Positions 46,160 through 54,500 of a DNA stretch of 57,481 bases are shown here, one piece after another. The notes under the pieces were generated by a model. The model made no database searches and was not told the origin of the DNA. It saw nothing but the letters and a program-made list of their open reading frames with translations. A program made the position numbers and the translations under genes. This DNA is from Terriglobia bacterium (GTDB taxonomy: Bacteria; Acidobacteriota; Terriglobia; Terriglobales; Acidobacteriaceae), in the NCBI GenBank assembly GCA_020073565.1, contig JAIQEY010000040.1, forward strand, positions 1 through 57,481. Reading direction: 5' to 3'. Numbering within the stretch: the first letter of the stretch is position 1; each line of letters opens with the position of its first letter.

Positions 46160-46336
46160 TCAGGAAGTCTTTCGCGAGTTCTGACATTGCGGGGTGGAGG
46201 AGCCAATCTTTCCGCAAGAGAGCGCAAGGGTCTCAAAGACCCGCTCATGGCGGAACGACGGTTTCTGATAGGGCTTCTTGTCTTTACCCAAGGTGGCGGG
46301 CTGCTTCACCTCGCGAGGGGGCTGATTCTTCGTCAT
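46160..46336 (-). CDS. RiPP precursor-like peptide
   Basis: 58 residues from the ATG at 46336, with a near-perfect AGGAGATTT ribosome-binding site. A basic leader-like half (NQPPREVKQPATLGKDKKP) is followed by YQKPSFRHERVFETLALSC, a pattern I recognise from small precursor-like peptides next to PqqD/radical SAM genes, then GKIGSSTPQC and QNSRKTS. Two Cys (C41, C51; C-x9-C), several Ser/Thr and a C-terminal Ser make plausible modification sites. Its length, position first in the maturation genes and coding strength for so short an ORF support it. Cleavage site and product unknown. Confidence 0.75.
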   Translation of the reverse strand: MTKNQPPREVKQPATLGKDKKPYQKPSFRHERVFETLALSCGKIGSSTPQCQNSRKTS

Positions 46337-46404
46337 AAATCTCCTACGCAAGCCATAGATTCCGGCCTTATCCGCCGATTCAGACTAAGAAGTGACTTGA
46401 TCGC

Positions 46405-46434
46405 AGTGTACTACACGGCTACGCCAGGTGTCAC
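46405..46434 (-). promoter_or_regulatory. Candidate promoter before the RiPP precursor
   Basis: Minus strand GTGACA (46429-46434) and TACACT (46405-46410) are 18 bp apart in the gap between the permease stop and the precursor start. This would give the precursor its own transcript besides read-through from the ABC genes. A weak match, scored by eye. Confidence 0.35.
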
Positions 46435-46471
46435 AGTAGCACGCCGCCAGGATAAAGAGCGCACCACCACC

Positions 46472-47272
46472 TCAATAAAACGAAAGAGTTCCACTTCGGC
46501 GTGCACGCCGCAAACTCCAGGACAACCCTCCCAGGGCCAGCGGAAGCAGCACCACCCCGAACGCTGCCAGGGTGGCAAGCGTGGGCGCCATCGCGACGAT
46601 CGACTGCCCATGCAGAAGTGCCATCCGCATTCCCTCGATGGCGTACCTGATGGGCACTAGGTGGGCCAATAATTCCAGAGGGCGCGGCAAACTCTCGGTC
46701 GGAAACATGGCTCCGCTCAGAAACCAGAATCCAGAACTAAGCAGCCACAACACAGCTGAGCCTTTTTGCAGCGTGATCTGCATGGTGGCCACCCCAATCC
46801 CCAGCGCCAAAGCAATTGCGATCGAGAAAATCAGCACCACGAAACAGGAGAACACATCGACATGGATCGCCGCCCGAAACACAGCCACGCCAGCGAAGAT
46901 GTAGACCCCGAGACTGACCAGGTTTCCCGCAAAGGCAGAGATGGAACTGAGCACCACAAGTTCTGCGGGCTCAGTGGAAGTCGTCATGAGCACCTCCATC
47001 GTTCCCGTCTGTTGCGCTTCCTGCACGCTGCTGAGAAAGGCTTGTGCGCTCATCACGAAGAAGGTGTAAACGCCCGTGCCTACCAGGAGAAACGGAAAGT
47101 ACTCCACCCCGCCGGGACGGAAGGCCGGCCCGATGGCGCGCGACAAAAAGTAAAACGCGGCCAGCTCCATAAAAACGCCAATCAACGTCATGGCAAAACC
47201 GCTGCGATGGCGGATCGCAGTCAGCAGATCGCGCCGCAGGATGGCGTACAGCTTGTCCAAAGTCGATCTCAT
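46472..47272 (-). CDS. ABC-2 type transporter permease
   Basis: 266 residues with six predicted membrane segments, matching ABC-2 exporter permeases (LLTAIRHRSGFAMTLIGVFM at the N-terminus; GTMEVLMTTSTEPAELV in the middle, the usual coupling-helix region; SGFWFLSGAMFP). It overlaps the ATP-binding gene by 4 nt (ATGA). Being directly upstream of the precursor, it probably exports the finished peptide. Confidence 0.87.
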   Translation of the reverse strand: MRSTLDKLYAILRRDLLTAIRHRSGFAMTLIGVFMELAAFYFLSRAIGPAFRPGGVEYFPFLLVGTGVYTFFVMSAQAFLSSVQEAQQTGTMEVLMTTSTEPAELVVLSSISAFAGNLVSLGVYIFAGVAVFRAAIHVDVFSCFVVLIFSIAIALALGIGVATMQITLQKGSAVLWLLSSGFWFLSGAMFPTESLPRPLELLAHLVPIRYAIEGMRMALLHGQSIVAMAPTLATLAAFGVVLLPLALGGLSWSLRRARRSGTLSFY

Positions 47273-48075
47273 GGAAGAGTCTCGGCTCGGCGGATCGCGC
47301 CGGGCGCTTCATCGACTTCACCGGTCGTGCGGAAGTAAAACGCGCGCAAAGCTTCGGCACTTTCGCCCGCGCTCACCGATCGATCGGCGCGCAACTGTCC
47401 CCGGTGCAAGAGCAGAAAGCGATCGCCCACCGCGGCGGCTTCCGCGAAATTATGAGTGGCCAGTAGAATGGTCGTTTGCTGTCGGGCCAAAGCGCGGATC
47501 GTAGTCCAGAAATGCGCGGTGGTGCCCGCGTCCAGGCTGCGCGTGGGCTCGTCAAGCAACAACACGCCGGGACCCTTAACCAGCGCGCGCGCAATCCCCA
47601 GCCGCTGGTACATCCCGCTGGAAAACTTCATGACCAGTGTGTCAGCCTGCTCTTCGAGGCCAGTCTCATGAAGCACGGAATCAATGCGCGCCGGGCGATC
47701 CCGCGGCGGAACCTCGTCGAGCGCTGCAAAAAAATCGAGGTTCTCTCGTGCGGAAAGACGGGGGAAGAACGAACGCTCCGTGGCGACCGCGATGCCGACC
47801 TGGTGACGGACGCGGCGCGCATGCTTCACGGTGTCGCAACCGTCCACCCGGACCGATCCAGTGTCTGGAAGCAGAATCGTCGAAATCAGCTTGAGTGCCG
47901 TAGTTTTGCCGCTCCCGTTTGGACCCAGAAGTACAAGCACCTGTCCGGTGGCCGCAGAAAAAGAAAGCTCTTCCAGCGCCACGGTTTCGCCGCCCCGTTC
48001 TCGCCCCATCCAGTTGAAAAGGGCCGGACGATGACGAAAGACTTTGCGGACGGATTCGAAGACAACTCGGTCCAT
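47269..48075 (-). CDS. ABC transporter ATP-binding protein
   Basis: 268 residues. Walker A GPNGSGKTT (about 50-58), signature SSGMYQRL (a variant of LSGGQ) and Walker B VLLLDEP with the following D-loop. The family resembles CcmA/DrrA-type exporters. It is the first gene of the minus-strand operon; its stop overlaps the permease start. Probably powers export of the RiPP, by context. The 112-bp gap to the divergent nucleotidyltransferase holds the promoters. Confidence 0.92.
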   Translation of the reverse strand: MDRVVFESVRKVFRHRPALFNWMGRERGGETVALEELSFSAATGQVLVLLGPNGSGKTTALKLISTILLPDTGSVRVDGCDTVKHARRVRHQVGIAVATERSFFPRLSARENLDFFAALDEVPPRDRPARIDSVLHETGLEEQADTLVMKFSSGMYQRLGIARALVKGPGVLLLDEPTRSLDAGTTAHFWTTIRALARQQTTILLATHNFAEAAAVGDRFLLLHRGQLRADRSVSAGESAEALRAFYFRTTGEVDEAPGAIRRAETLP

Positions 48076-48187
48076 GTAAGTGTGGACGGCAGTTCGGAAG
48101 TTGCTGAAGCTCTGTATTATAGTGGCGATTCGCGATCACGCCGATTCCGGCTGGCGCCCTGACTGCGCCGCCTGCGGTTGTGCTCCC

Positions 48188-49387
48188 ATGAGCGCGCCTT
48201 TGCCCTCATCTTCCGCAAACGCTCCCGGCCTCCAAACGCAAACCAGCTCGACAGAGTTCGATCTTCTATGTGCGTGTGCCGGAGTGAGCTTGACCCCGCA
48301 GTCGATCAGCGACATTGCGGGTGCGGGTGAGCGCGGAGTGGACTGGAAAGAACTTCTCCGCCTGGCAGAGCAACAAGGCGTTCTTCCGCTCGTCGCGCGT
48401 AACCTCAACGCACATGCTCGTAACGTTCCACCAGAAATCGCGCAGCAACTGCACTCCTCCTACGAAGGAAACGTCCGGCGGAACCTCTGGTTCGCGACCG
48501 AACTAGTGCGAATCACGGACTACTTCGACGGAAAACAATTGCGAGCTGTTCCGTACAAAGGGCTGGTGCTAGCGGACTCAGTCTACGGCGATCTCGCGTT
48601 GCGAAGTTTTTCCGATCTTGACTTCCTGATTTCCCCAGCCGATTTCGAACGGGCCAAGCAGGCTCTGGCGGAACTGGGATATCGCCCTGCCGAAGAATTC
48701 AGTCGACCCGTCGAGCGCTTCTGGCTGCGGAAAGGCTACGAACGCGCGTTCGACGCCAAAGCCGGGAAGAACCTGGTCGAACTGCAGTGGGCCGTGCTGC
48801 CATATTTCTACGCGGTTGATCTCGCGATCGACGGCCTGCTCGAGCGTTCTCGCCGAACTTCTGTGGGCGGGCGCGAGATCGCATGTCTGTCGCCGGAGGA
48901 CTCGCTCATCGTGCTGTGCCTGCACGCAGCCAAGCATCTGTGGACGCGGCTCATCTGGATTTGCGATGTCGCCGAGACCCTGCGCACCCAGACCATTGAT
49001 TACCCGCGCATGCTTTTGCGCGCTCAGTCTATGGGGATTCTGCGAATCATGGGTGTGAGCTTCTGGCTGGCGAGCAATCTGCTCACAGCAGAGGTCCCCC
49101 AGCCGGCACAGCAAGTAATTGCTAGTGACCAGGAAGTCCCGGTGCTCGGACAAGAGTTCGCGGCGCGCTTGGCAAAAGGTGCCAGCTATGACCTCGGCTC
49201 CTCAGAGTACTTCCGGTGGATGCCCCGATTGCGCGAACGCCGCGGAGATCGCTGGCGCTATCTATGGCGCTTGATCGGGACGCCAGGAGCAGGTGATCTA
49301 GCAACGGTGCAACTTCCCGAACCGCTGTTCCCGTGGTATCGCGTGGTCCGTCTGGCAAGGCTCGCCCGAAAGCTTTCCCGAATGTAG
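48188..49387 (+). CDS. Nucleotidyltransferase-family protein of the RiPP locus
   Basis: 399 residues from the ATG at 48188. The core has YKGLVLADSVYGDLALR followed by SFSDLDFLI, the Asp-x-Asp motif of the nucleotidyltransferase fold (family often called NTP_transf_5). The rest is helical. Such proteins recur in lasso-peptide and other RiPP clusters with HprK-like kinases, and this gene is divergent from the ABC/RiPP operon. A possible promoter (TTCGGA, 16 bp, TATTAT) lies just upstream near 48100-48125. Substrate is unknown; it might add a nucleotide to the phosphorylated peptide, which is inference. Confidence 0.82.
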   Translation: MSAPLPSSSANAPGLQTQTSSTEFDLLCACAGVSLTPQSISDIAGAGERGVDWKELLRLAEQQGVLPLVARNLNAHARNVPPEIAQQLHSSYEGNVRRNLWFATELVRITDYFDGKQLRAVPYKGLVLADSVYGDLALRSFSDLDFLISPADFERAKQALAELGYRPAEEFSRPVERFWLRKGYERAFDAKAGKNLVELQWAVLPYFYAVDLAIDGLLERSRRTSVGGREIACLSPEDSLIVLCLHAAKHLWTRLIWICDVAETLRTQTIDYPRMLLRAQSMGILRIMGVSFWLASNLLTAEVPQPAQQVIASDQEVPVLGQEFAARLAKGASYDLGSSEYFRWMPRLRERRGDRWRYLWRLIGTPGAGDLATVQLPEPLFPWYRVVRLARLARKLSRM

Positions 49388-49388
49388 C

Positions 49389-49430
49389 GCCGGCACCTTG
49401 CCGGCTGTCCCCGAGGGCGCACCGCCCTCG
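49389..49430. repeat. Two hairpins after the nucleotidyltransferase gene
   Basis: GCCGGCA-CCT-TGCCGGC (49389-49405) and CGAGGGC-GCACC-GCCCTCG (49412-49430). Both are perfect stems of the dispersed type in the convergent gap before the penicillin-binding protein gene. Confidence 0.7.
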
Positions 49431-49467
49431 GCGTGGCGCTCTCGCAGATCTCAGGTCGGACGTAGAC

Positions 49468-51696
49468 CTAATGCGTTTCCCCGTCGCCGGGAGCAACGTC
49501 AGGCGTGTCGACCTTCTGGGCAACCGAGTTCGCAGGAACATGTGGAGGAGGCTGAAATTCCCCCGGGTCCTTGCCGGCCAAAGCCACATTCATAAACTGC
49601 ATCCAGATGGGTAAGGCCGCATGGCCGCCTGTTTCTTTTCCGCCCAGAGACTTCTTTTCGTCGTAGCCAAGCCAAACTCCGCAGGTCAGCGTGGGCGAAA
49701 AGCCCACGAACCACGCATCGGTGAAATCGTTGGTCGTGCCGGTCTTGCCCGCGAGCGGAAACGGCATCTTGGCCGCAGCCACCGCCGTGCCGTGAAGCAC
49801 GACTTCCCGCAACATCGACGTCATGATGCGAGCGGTGCGTGCGCTGACCACGTCTCTGATATCCGGAAAGTCTTCTTCCATCACCCGGCCTTCGTAGTCG
49901 GTCACCTTGGTGATGTAGCGCGGAGCGATGCGGACGCCATCGTTCGGAAACACGCTGAACGCCGAAGTCTGCTCCAAAAGCGTGATCTCCCCCGAACCGA
50001 GAGCGACCGGCAGATAAGGCGGGAGGTTTGCCGTGACGCCAAAGCGGTGCGCATAGTCGATTACCGTGCGAATGCCGACGCGATCGGCGAGCTTGAGAGC
50101 AGGAATGTTTCTGGACTGCGCGAGCGCACGCCGCAGCGTGATCGTGCCCTCGAATTTCTGGTCGTAATTGTGCGGCGAGTAGGGTCCGGAAGCGGTCTGA
50201 AACGTTACCGGCGCATCGAGAATCGTTTCGTCCGGGCTGCCGCCCTGGTCGATCACCGCGGTGTAAACGTAGGGCTTGAACGACGAACCGACCTGCCGCA
50301 GCGACTGCGTGGCGCGATTGAATTTTGAAAGATTGAAATCCCGTCCGCCCACCATCGCCTTGATTTCTCCGGTGGCATTGTCGATGGCGATGATTGATCC
50401 CTCAGCGCCGGAATCCTGCTCCAGGCTGACATGCGCCTTTCCGCCCGGATCGAGCGAGAGCACTTTGACGTACACGATGTCGCCGACCTTGAAAATATTG
50501 GGAACCTTCAGTTTGGTCCACGCGGTATCGGACGTCACGAGAGTAGCCGTGCGCGAGTCAAAGCGGATCTGCGCAGCGTTCGCCGAAACCTCCGTGACCA
50601 GCGCATGCACATAACCGTTGACCTCGGGATCTTCGTCCCAATCGGGGTCGTCATACTTGTCGATCTTCTGGCCCAGCGCAGTTACATTTGCGAGCTGTCC
50701 CCGCCAGCCATGCCGCCGTTCGTAAGCCGTCAGCCCGTCCAGCAAGGCTTGCCGCGCGGCTTTCTGCAGATCCATGTCGAGCGACGTGTAGACCCGCAAC
50801 CCGCCCTCGTGAACCTGGTCGCTGCCATACTTGGCTTCCAGATATCGTCGAATTTCTTCGACGTAATAGGGAGCCAGGGTGTTCGGATCCTTCTGCAAAT
50901 TCAGCAGAATGGGTTTGGCTTTCGCCTCAGCCGCCTGTGCGGCCGTGATCTTGCCGTCCTCCAGCATCGAATTGATCACCAGGTTGCGGCGTTTGATGGC
51001 GCGGTCGGGATGGTAGATGGGTGAGTAGTATTGCGGCGCCTTCGGCAGCCCCGCCAGCAGGGCCGCTTCTTCCAGTTTCAGCTGTTTGGCCGGCTTGCTG
51101 AAATAATATTCCGAGGCTGCCTCATATCCATACGCGCCGTGCCCGAGAAAAATCTGGTTGGCATAGAGCGTGAAGATCTGTGGTTTAGTGAAGCGGCGTT
51201 CAATCTGGATGGCGAGCAGGGCCTCCTGCACCTTGCGGTAGAACGATCGGTCGGGTGAAAGAAACAGGTTGCGCGCAAGTTGCATCGTGAGCGTCGATGC
51301 GCCCTGCACCTTCCCGCCCGATTCAATATCGCGATAGGCCGCGCCCACAATCCGCCAGAGGTTGATCCCTGAGTGCCGGTAGAAATCCTTGTCTTCGATC
51401 GAGACCAGCGCATCGCGCAGAACCTGCGGGTAGTCGTCGTAGCTGGCGACGACGCGGCGCTGCAGCGCAAACGTGCCAATCACCCGTCCCTGAACATCGT
51501 ACAGTTCAGTCACCGAACTGGGACGATAATGTTCGAGTTGCTCAACCTGAGGCAGGTCGGTCGAGTACACGAGCAGCAATCCGGCCGTCGCGCCGACAAC
51601 TGCCGAAAGCAGAACGAGCAGCCCAATCAGGACCTTTCCGACCAGCTTCCGTCCAGCAATTTCCACTGGAGGAAGATGTTGATAGATGACTTTCAT
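49468..51696 (-). CDS. Class A penicillin-binding protein (PBP1A-type)
   Basis: 742 residues. N-terminal membrane anchor (about 18-45). Transglycosylase domain with EDKDFYRHSG (catalytic Glu near 101) and the QGASTLTMQLARNLFL block. Transpeptidase domain with the SSFK motif (S471-K474), SRNIPA and the KTGTTNDF box. It polymerises and cross-links peptidoglycan. The length and order match PBP1A/1C-type enzymes, with an extended middle OB-like domain (about 325-430). It lies downstream of the S41 gene with a terminator between. Confidence 0.94.
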   Translation of the reverse strand: MKVIYQHLPPVEIAGRKLVGKVLIGLLVLLSAVVGATAGLLLVYSTDLPQVEQLEHYRPSSVTELYDVQGRVIGTFALQRRVVASYDDYPQVLRDALVSIEDKDFYRHSGINLWRIVGAAYRDIESGGKVQGASTLTMQLARNLFLSPDRSFYRKVQEALLAIQIERRFTKPQIFTLYANQIFLGHGAYGYEAASEYYFSKPAKQLKLEEAALLAGLPKAPQYYSPIYHPDRAIKRRNLVINSMLEDGKITAAQAAEAKAKPILLNLQKDPNTLAPYYVEEIRRYLEAKYGSDQVHEGGLRVYTSLDMDLQKAARQALLDGLTAYERRHGWRGQLANVTALGQKIDKYDDPDWDEDPEVNGYVHALVTEVSANAAQIRFDSRTATLVTSDTAWTKLKVPNIFKVGDIVYVKVLSLDPGGKAHVSLEQDSGAEGSIIAIDNATGEIKAMVGGRDFNLSKFNRATQSLRQVGSSFKPYVYTAVIDQGGSPDETILDAPVTFQTASGPYSPHNYDQKFEGTITLRRALAQSRNIPALKLADRVGIRTVIDYAHRFGVTANLPPYLPVALGSGEITLLEQTSAFSVFPNDGVRIAPRYITKVTDYEGRVMEEDFPDIRDVVSARTARIMTSMLREVVLHGTAVAAAKMPFPLAGKTGTTNDFTDAWFVGFSPTLTCGVWLGYDEKKSLGGKETGGHAALPIWMQFMNVALAGKDPGEFQPPPHVPANSVAQKVDTPDVAPGDGETH

Positions 51697-51727
51697 GCGG
51701 CTATTTTCAGGATAGCGTAAAGGACAG

Positions 51728-51822
51728 GTTTCGAGGTTTCAGAGTTTCAACGTTTCAAGGACAAAAGAAAATCGCCCGCCGAAGCGGGCGATCGGGAACC
51801 TTGAAACTTTGAAACCTTGCTT
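51728..51822. repeat. Inverted GTTTCAAGG-type repeat around a terminator
   Basis: Left arm (about 51728-51760) repeats GTTTC words; the right arm (about 51797-51820, CCTTGAAAC) is its complement, with the terminator hairpin in the centre. Similar GAAACCTTGAAAC sequence recurs at 53164-53308 on the other side of the S41 gene. Confidence 0.6.
51762..51792 (-). terminator. Rho-independent terminator of the S41 gene (UUCG loop)
   Basis: On the minus strand, ATCGCCCGC-TTCG-GCGGGCGAT is a perfect 9-bp stem with a stable TTCG tetraloop, followed by TTTTCTTTT. It lies 32 bp after the S41 gene stop and separates it from the penicillin-binding protein gene. Confidence 0.85.
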
Positions 51823-51824
51823 TC

Positions 51825-53045
51825 TTATCCCTTCGATTCCCGGTTCTTCAAAATCTCCAAAGCCTTGTTGAGCTGCTCGTCGATCTGACTCTTCGGCTTC
51901 TGGTTCTGATTGTCGGGAGCGGCCTGTTGCTCATCGTCTGGAAGACCCACATCTTCTTCAACGTCGGCAACCAAAACGTTGGGCGTGACGGCCGAATCCT
52001 GAATAGCCTTGCCTCCCGGCGAGTAGTATTTTGCGACCGAGAGAATCAGCGCCGAGCCATCGGGCATGTCGATCGTCTTCTGTACCGATCCGTCACCGAA
52101 CGTCTTGTCGCCTACCACGTCGCCGCGCGCATTCTCCAGAATTGCAGCGGCAACAATTTCCGCCGGACCTGCCGTGCCACGATTCACCAGAACCGCCACC
52201 GGAAGCCGGGTGATGTCCTTACCAGGATCGGCGGCGAATGCCTGGCGCGGATACTTCTGCCCTTGCAGATAGGTGATCGTGCCATGGTCCAGGAAGAGAT
52301 TCGCGGTCGCGATGCCTTCCGACTCTTCGCCGCTCGCCGCATTGCGCAGATCGAGCACAAGTTTCTTGGCGCCCTGCTTCTGCAGGTTGCGGATCTTGGC
52401 GGCAATCTCCTGCGACTTGCCCTCCGGGAACGCGTCCACCTGCAGGTAGCCGACATTGTCGGCCAGCATCTTGTCGGCCACGGCCGGAATCGTGACCGCG
52501 TCGCGCGTTATGACAATCTTCTGTGGCTCGGCTCGACGTGGCCGGACCACTGCCACCGTGACCGTCGAACCCGGCTCACCCGCCAGCATGCCGTGAATCT
52601 CGGCCAGCGACAGGTCGCGCGTGCTCTTGCCTTCGATCGACTCGAGGATGTCGGAATTCTCCACGCCCGCCTTGTCCGCCGGCCCCCCCGGGATCACCGC
52701 GACCACGGCCGCGTACCCAAAGCGCTTCGAAACCGCCGCGCCGATGTCAGCCTTTCCGTCGGTCTTCATCGCTTTGTAGTGCTTGTATTCAGCGGCGGAA
52801 AGGTAACTCGAATTGGCGTCGAGCGACTCGAGCAGCCCGTGCAGCGCGCCTTCGGTCACGCCCGAGATATTCGGCTCCTCCACGTACTCGCTGCGGATGC
52901 GCGACAGCACTTCGCTGTACACCGACAGCTGGCGATACGCTCCGTCATTTGAGGAGGCTCGGACGTTAACGAAACCGCCCACAATGGTGAACAACAGAAT
53001 GGCCAGCGAACTGGCAAGAATCGTAACCTTTAACTTCGTCGACAT
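51825..53045 (-). CDS. S41 (CtpA-like) protease homologue, catalytic residues substituted
   Basis: 406 residues. Signal anchor about 8-27, an N-terminal helical region, a PDZ domain about 97-170, and the S41 fold (KKLVLDLRNAASG). In active family members the nucleophile lies in a SASASE-type loop and the general-base lysine in TFGKG. Here these read RGTAGPAEI (about 289-297) and TFGDG (D318), so both the Ser and the Lys are missing and it is probably inactive as a protease. The acidic/Gln-rich C-terminus follows. It may act as a PDZ-bearing scaffold or regulator. A terminator follows the gene. Confidence 0.88.
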   Translation of the reverse strand: MSTKLKVTILASSLAILLFTIVGGFVNVRASSNDGAYRQLSVYSEVLSRIRSEYVEEPNISGVTEGALHGLLESLDANSSYLSAAEYKHYKAMKTDGKADIGAAVSKRFGYAAVVAVIPGGPADKAGVENSDILESIEGKSTRDLSLAEIHGMLAGEPGSTVTVAVVRPRRAEPQKIVITRDAVTIPAVADKMLADNVGYLQVDAFPEGKSQEIAAKIRNLQKQGAKKLVLDLRNAASGEESEGIATANLFLDHGTITYLQGQKYPRQAFAADPGKDITRLPVAVLVNRGTAGPAEIVAAAILENARGDVVGDKTFGDGSVQKTIDMPDGSALILSVAKYYSPGGKAIQDSAVTPNVLVADVEEDVGLPDDEQQAAPDNQNQKPKSQIDEQLNKALEILKNRESKG

Positions 53046-53163
53046 GGGTTTGTATGGTTCTGGGAAAGGGGGCAGGCACTTCCCGAGGAACTACGGTCAT
53101 TATAAACGGTTTGGCCCCGGAATCGGAAGCGATTAGAGCGGGAGAAATCGGGAGTAACAGGGG

Positions 53164-53308
53164 CAGGTTTCAAGGTTTCAGAGTTTCGAGGTCTCAAGGC
53201 CATGAAACCTCTCGGGGTGGACCATAAGACACTGACAATGCATGACTTAGTATAAGACCTGCTCGCTTTTCCTTTGAAACCTTGAAACTGGAATCCTCGA
53301 AACTTGAT
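53164..53308. repeat. Inverted GTTTCAAGG-type repeat upstream of the S41 gene
   Basis: Left arm about 53164-53204 (GTTTCAAGGTTTCAGAG) and right arm about 53268-53308 (GAAACCTTGAAAC) resemble those at 51728-51822. Together the two copies bracket the S41 gene. No gene is visible between them. Confidence 0.55.
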
Positions 53309-53398
53309 TTTTCCAGCAAGGCCGCAATCTCCCCATGCCCGTTCTCCCGCGCAACGCATCGAGGTCGGCTGGCCGTCATCATTCGCCAGTTTGGGATC
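53305..53398 (-). pseudogene. Decayed ankyrin-repeat fragment
   Basis: Minus strand 53398 reads DPKLANDDGQ, then after a frame change ARENGHGEIAALLEK, together a typical ankyrin repeat end. The frame change and missing flanks show that it is a remnant. It lies between the FAH-family gene and the repeat. Pattern-based call. Confidence 0.45.
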
Positions 53399-53476
53399 CG
53401 AGGGCGAGGGCCTCTTCGACTGCGCTTAGGGCGGGTCCCCCGGCACAGTCGGTGAGGCACCGGCGCTACAATCGAC

Positions 53477-54280
53477 CTACGCTTCGTCGGCCACCGGGTT
53501 GCGCAATACACCGATCCCCTTGACGGAAACTTCCACCACGTCGCCCCCGGACACGGGTCCGACCCCTTGCGGAGTGCCCGTCGAAATCAGGTCCCCGGGG
53601 TTGAGTGTCATGACGCGTGAGATGTAGCGAAGAATGACGTCGAGCGCGAAGATGAAGTCGCGTGTATTACCCGACTGGCGAACCTGGCCATTGACTCGCG
53701 TCTCAACCTGCACGCCGGCCCAGGGATCGAGCCCGTCGGTGACCAGCGGGCCTGCCGGGCAGAATGTGTCAAAGCCCTTGGCACGCGTCCACTGGCTGTC
53801 TTTGTTCTGCAGATCGCGGGCAGTGAAGTCGTTGACGCAGGTATAGCCGAGAATGTAAGGGCGCACGTCTTCATCGTCGGCAAGCTTGTGACAGGACCGC
53901 GCAATCACCACGCCGAGTTCGCCCTCATAGTCGGTGCGTTCGGAAATTTTCGGCCGCAGAATTGTGCCCCCCGGTGGTAGCAGGGAAGAAGGCGGCTTGA
54001 AAAACAGCAACGGCTCCTTCGGGACTTCATGGCCCAGTTCGGCAGCGTGCTCCCGATAGTTGCGGCCGATACAAACAATCTTCGAAGGCTCGACCGGCGG
54101 CAACAGAGCGGCCTCTTCTAGGGCAAGTGGCTCAATCCGGCGGGTGCGCAGACTTTCCACGTCCCCTTCAGCTCGTTCGGGGGAGGTAAGCAGAATCCGC
54201 AGGATCGAATCTCGTCCCGCGACGGACTCGACCAGGCCGTAGTAGGCCTGGCCATCGCGCTGAAAGCGGCAATATTTCAT
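53477..54280 (-). CDS. Fumarylacetoacetate hydrolase family protein
   Basis: 267 residues of the FAH fold. ICIGRNY-type start of the domain (IVCIGRNYREHAAELG), then ERTDYEGELGVVI with the metal-binding Glu residues, YTCVNDFTARDLQ (metal Asp), KGFDTFCPAGP and GDLISTGTPQGVG near the end. Family members hydrolyse or decarboxylate aromatic ring-cleavage products or act on oxaloacetate. Specificity cannot be told. It is alone on its strand with a repeat upstream and an ankyrin remnant downstream. Confidence 0.92.
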   Translation of the reverse strand: MKYCRFQRDGQAYYGLVESVAGRDSILRILLTSPERAEGDVESLRTRRIEPLALEEAALLPPVEPSKIVCIGRNYREHAAELGHEVPKEPLLFFKPPSSLLPPGGTILRPKISERTDYEGELGVVIARSCHKLADDEDVRPYILGYTCVNDFTARDLQNKDSQWTRAKGFDTFCPAGPLVTDGLDPWAGVQVETRVNGQVRQSGNTRDFIFALDVILRYISRVMTLNPGDLISTGTPQGVGPVSGGDVVEVSVKGIGVLRNPVADEA

Positions 54281-54434
54281 CGAAGTCTATCTAATCATGA
54301 GAGATGGGAATCAAGCGAAAATTTTCGGGTCCGGGTGTCGATATATGGATATTCCCGTTCGACGACCTGGTCGTCCGGCCGATCATTCCGCACGAAATGT
54401 CGTGAGGACACTTGCGAGCTGAAAGGCATAATTG

Positions 54435-54500
54435 CCACAGGGTACACAGAGGTGAACAGGGAACCCGAAGGCCCTCTGTGTTCCTCTGTGTACTCTGTGG
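54435..54500. repeat. CACAGAGG-type interspersed palindromic repeat, copy 1
   Basis: CCACAGGGTACACAGAGG and its near complement (CCTCTGTGTACTCTGTGG) form a long imperfect palindrome ending at the stop codon of the FN3 lipoprotein gene. A second copy is at 57116-57184. This word recurs widely in bacterial genomes. Confidence 0.7.

Noticed and set aside
43430..49387. Lasso-peptide gene cluster
   Set aside because: HprK-like kinase and nucleotidyltransferase are suggestive, but no asparagine-synthetase-like cyclase and no B2-type transglutaminase-like peptidase are present; the radical SAM enzyme indicates another class.
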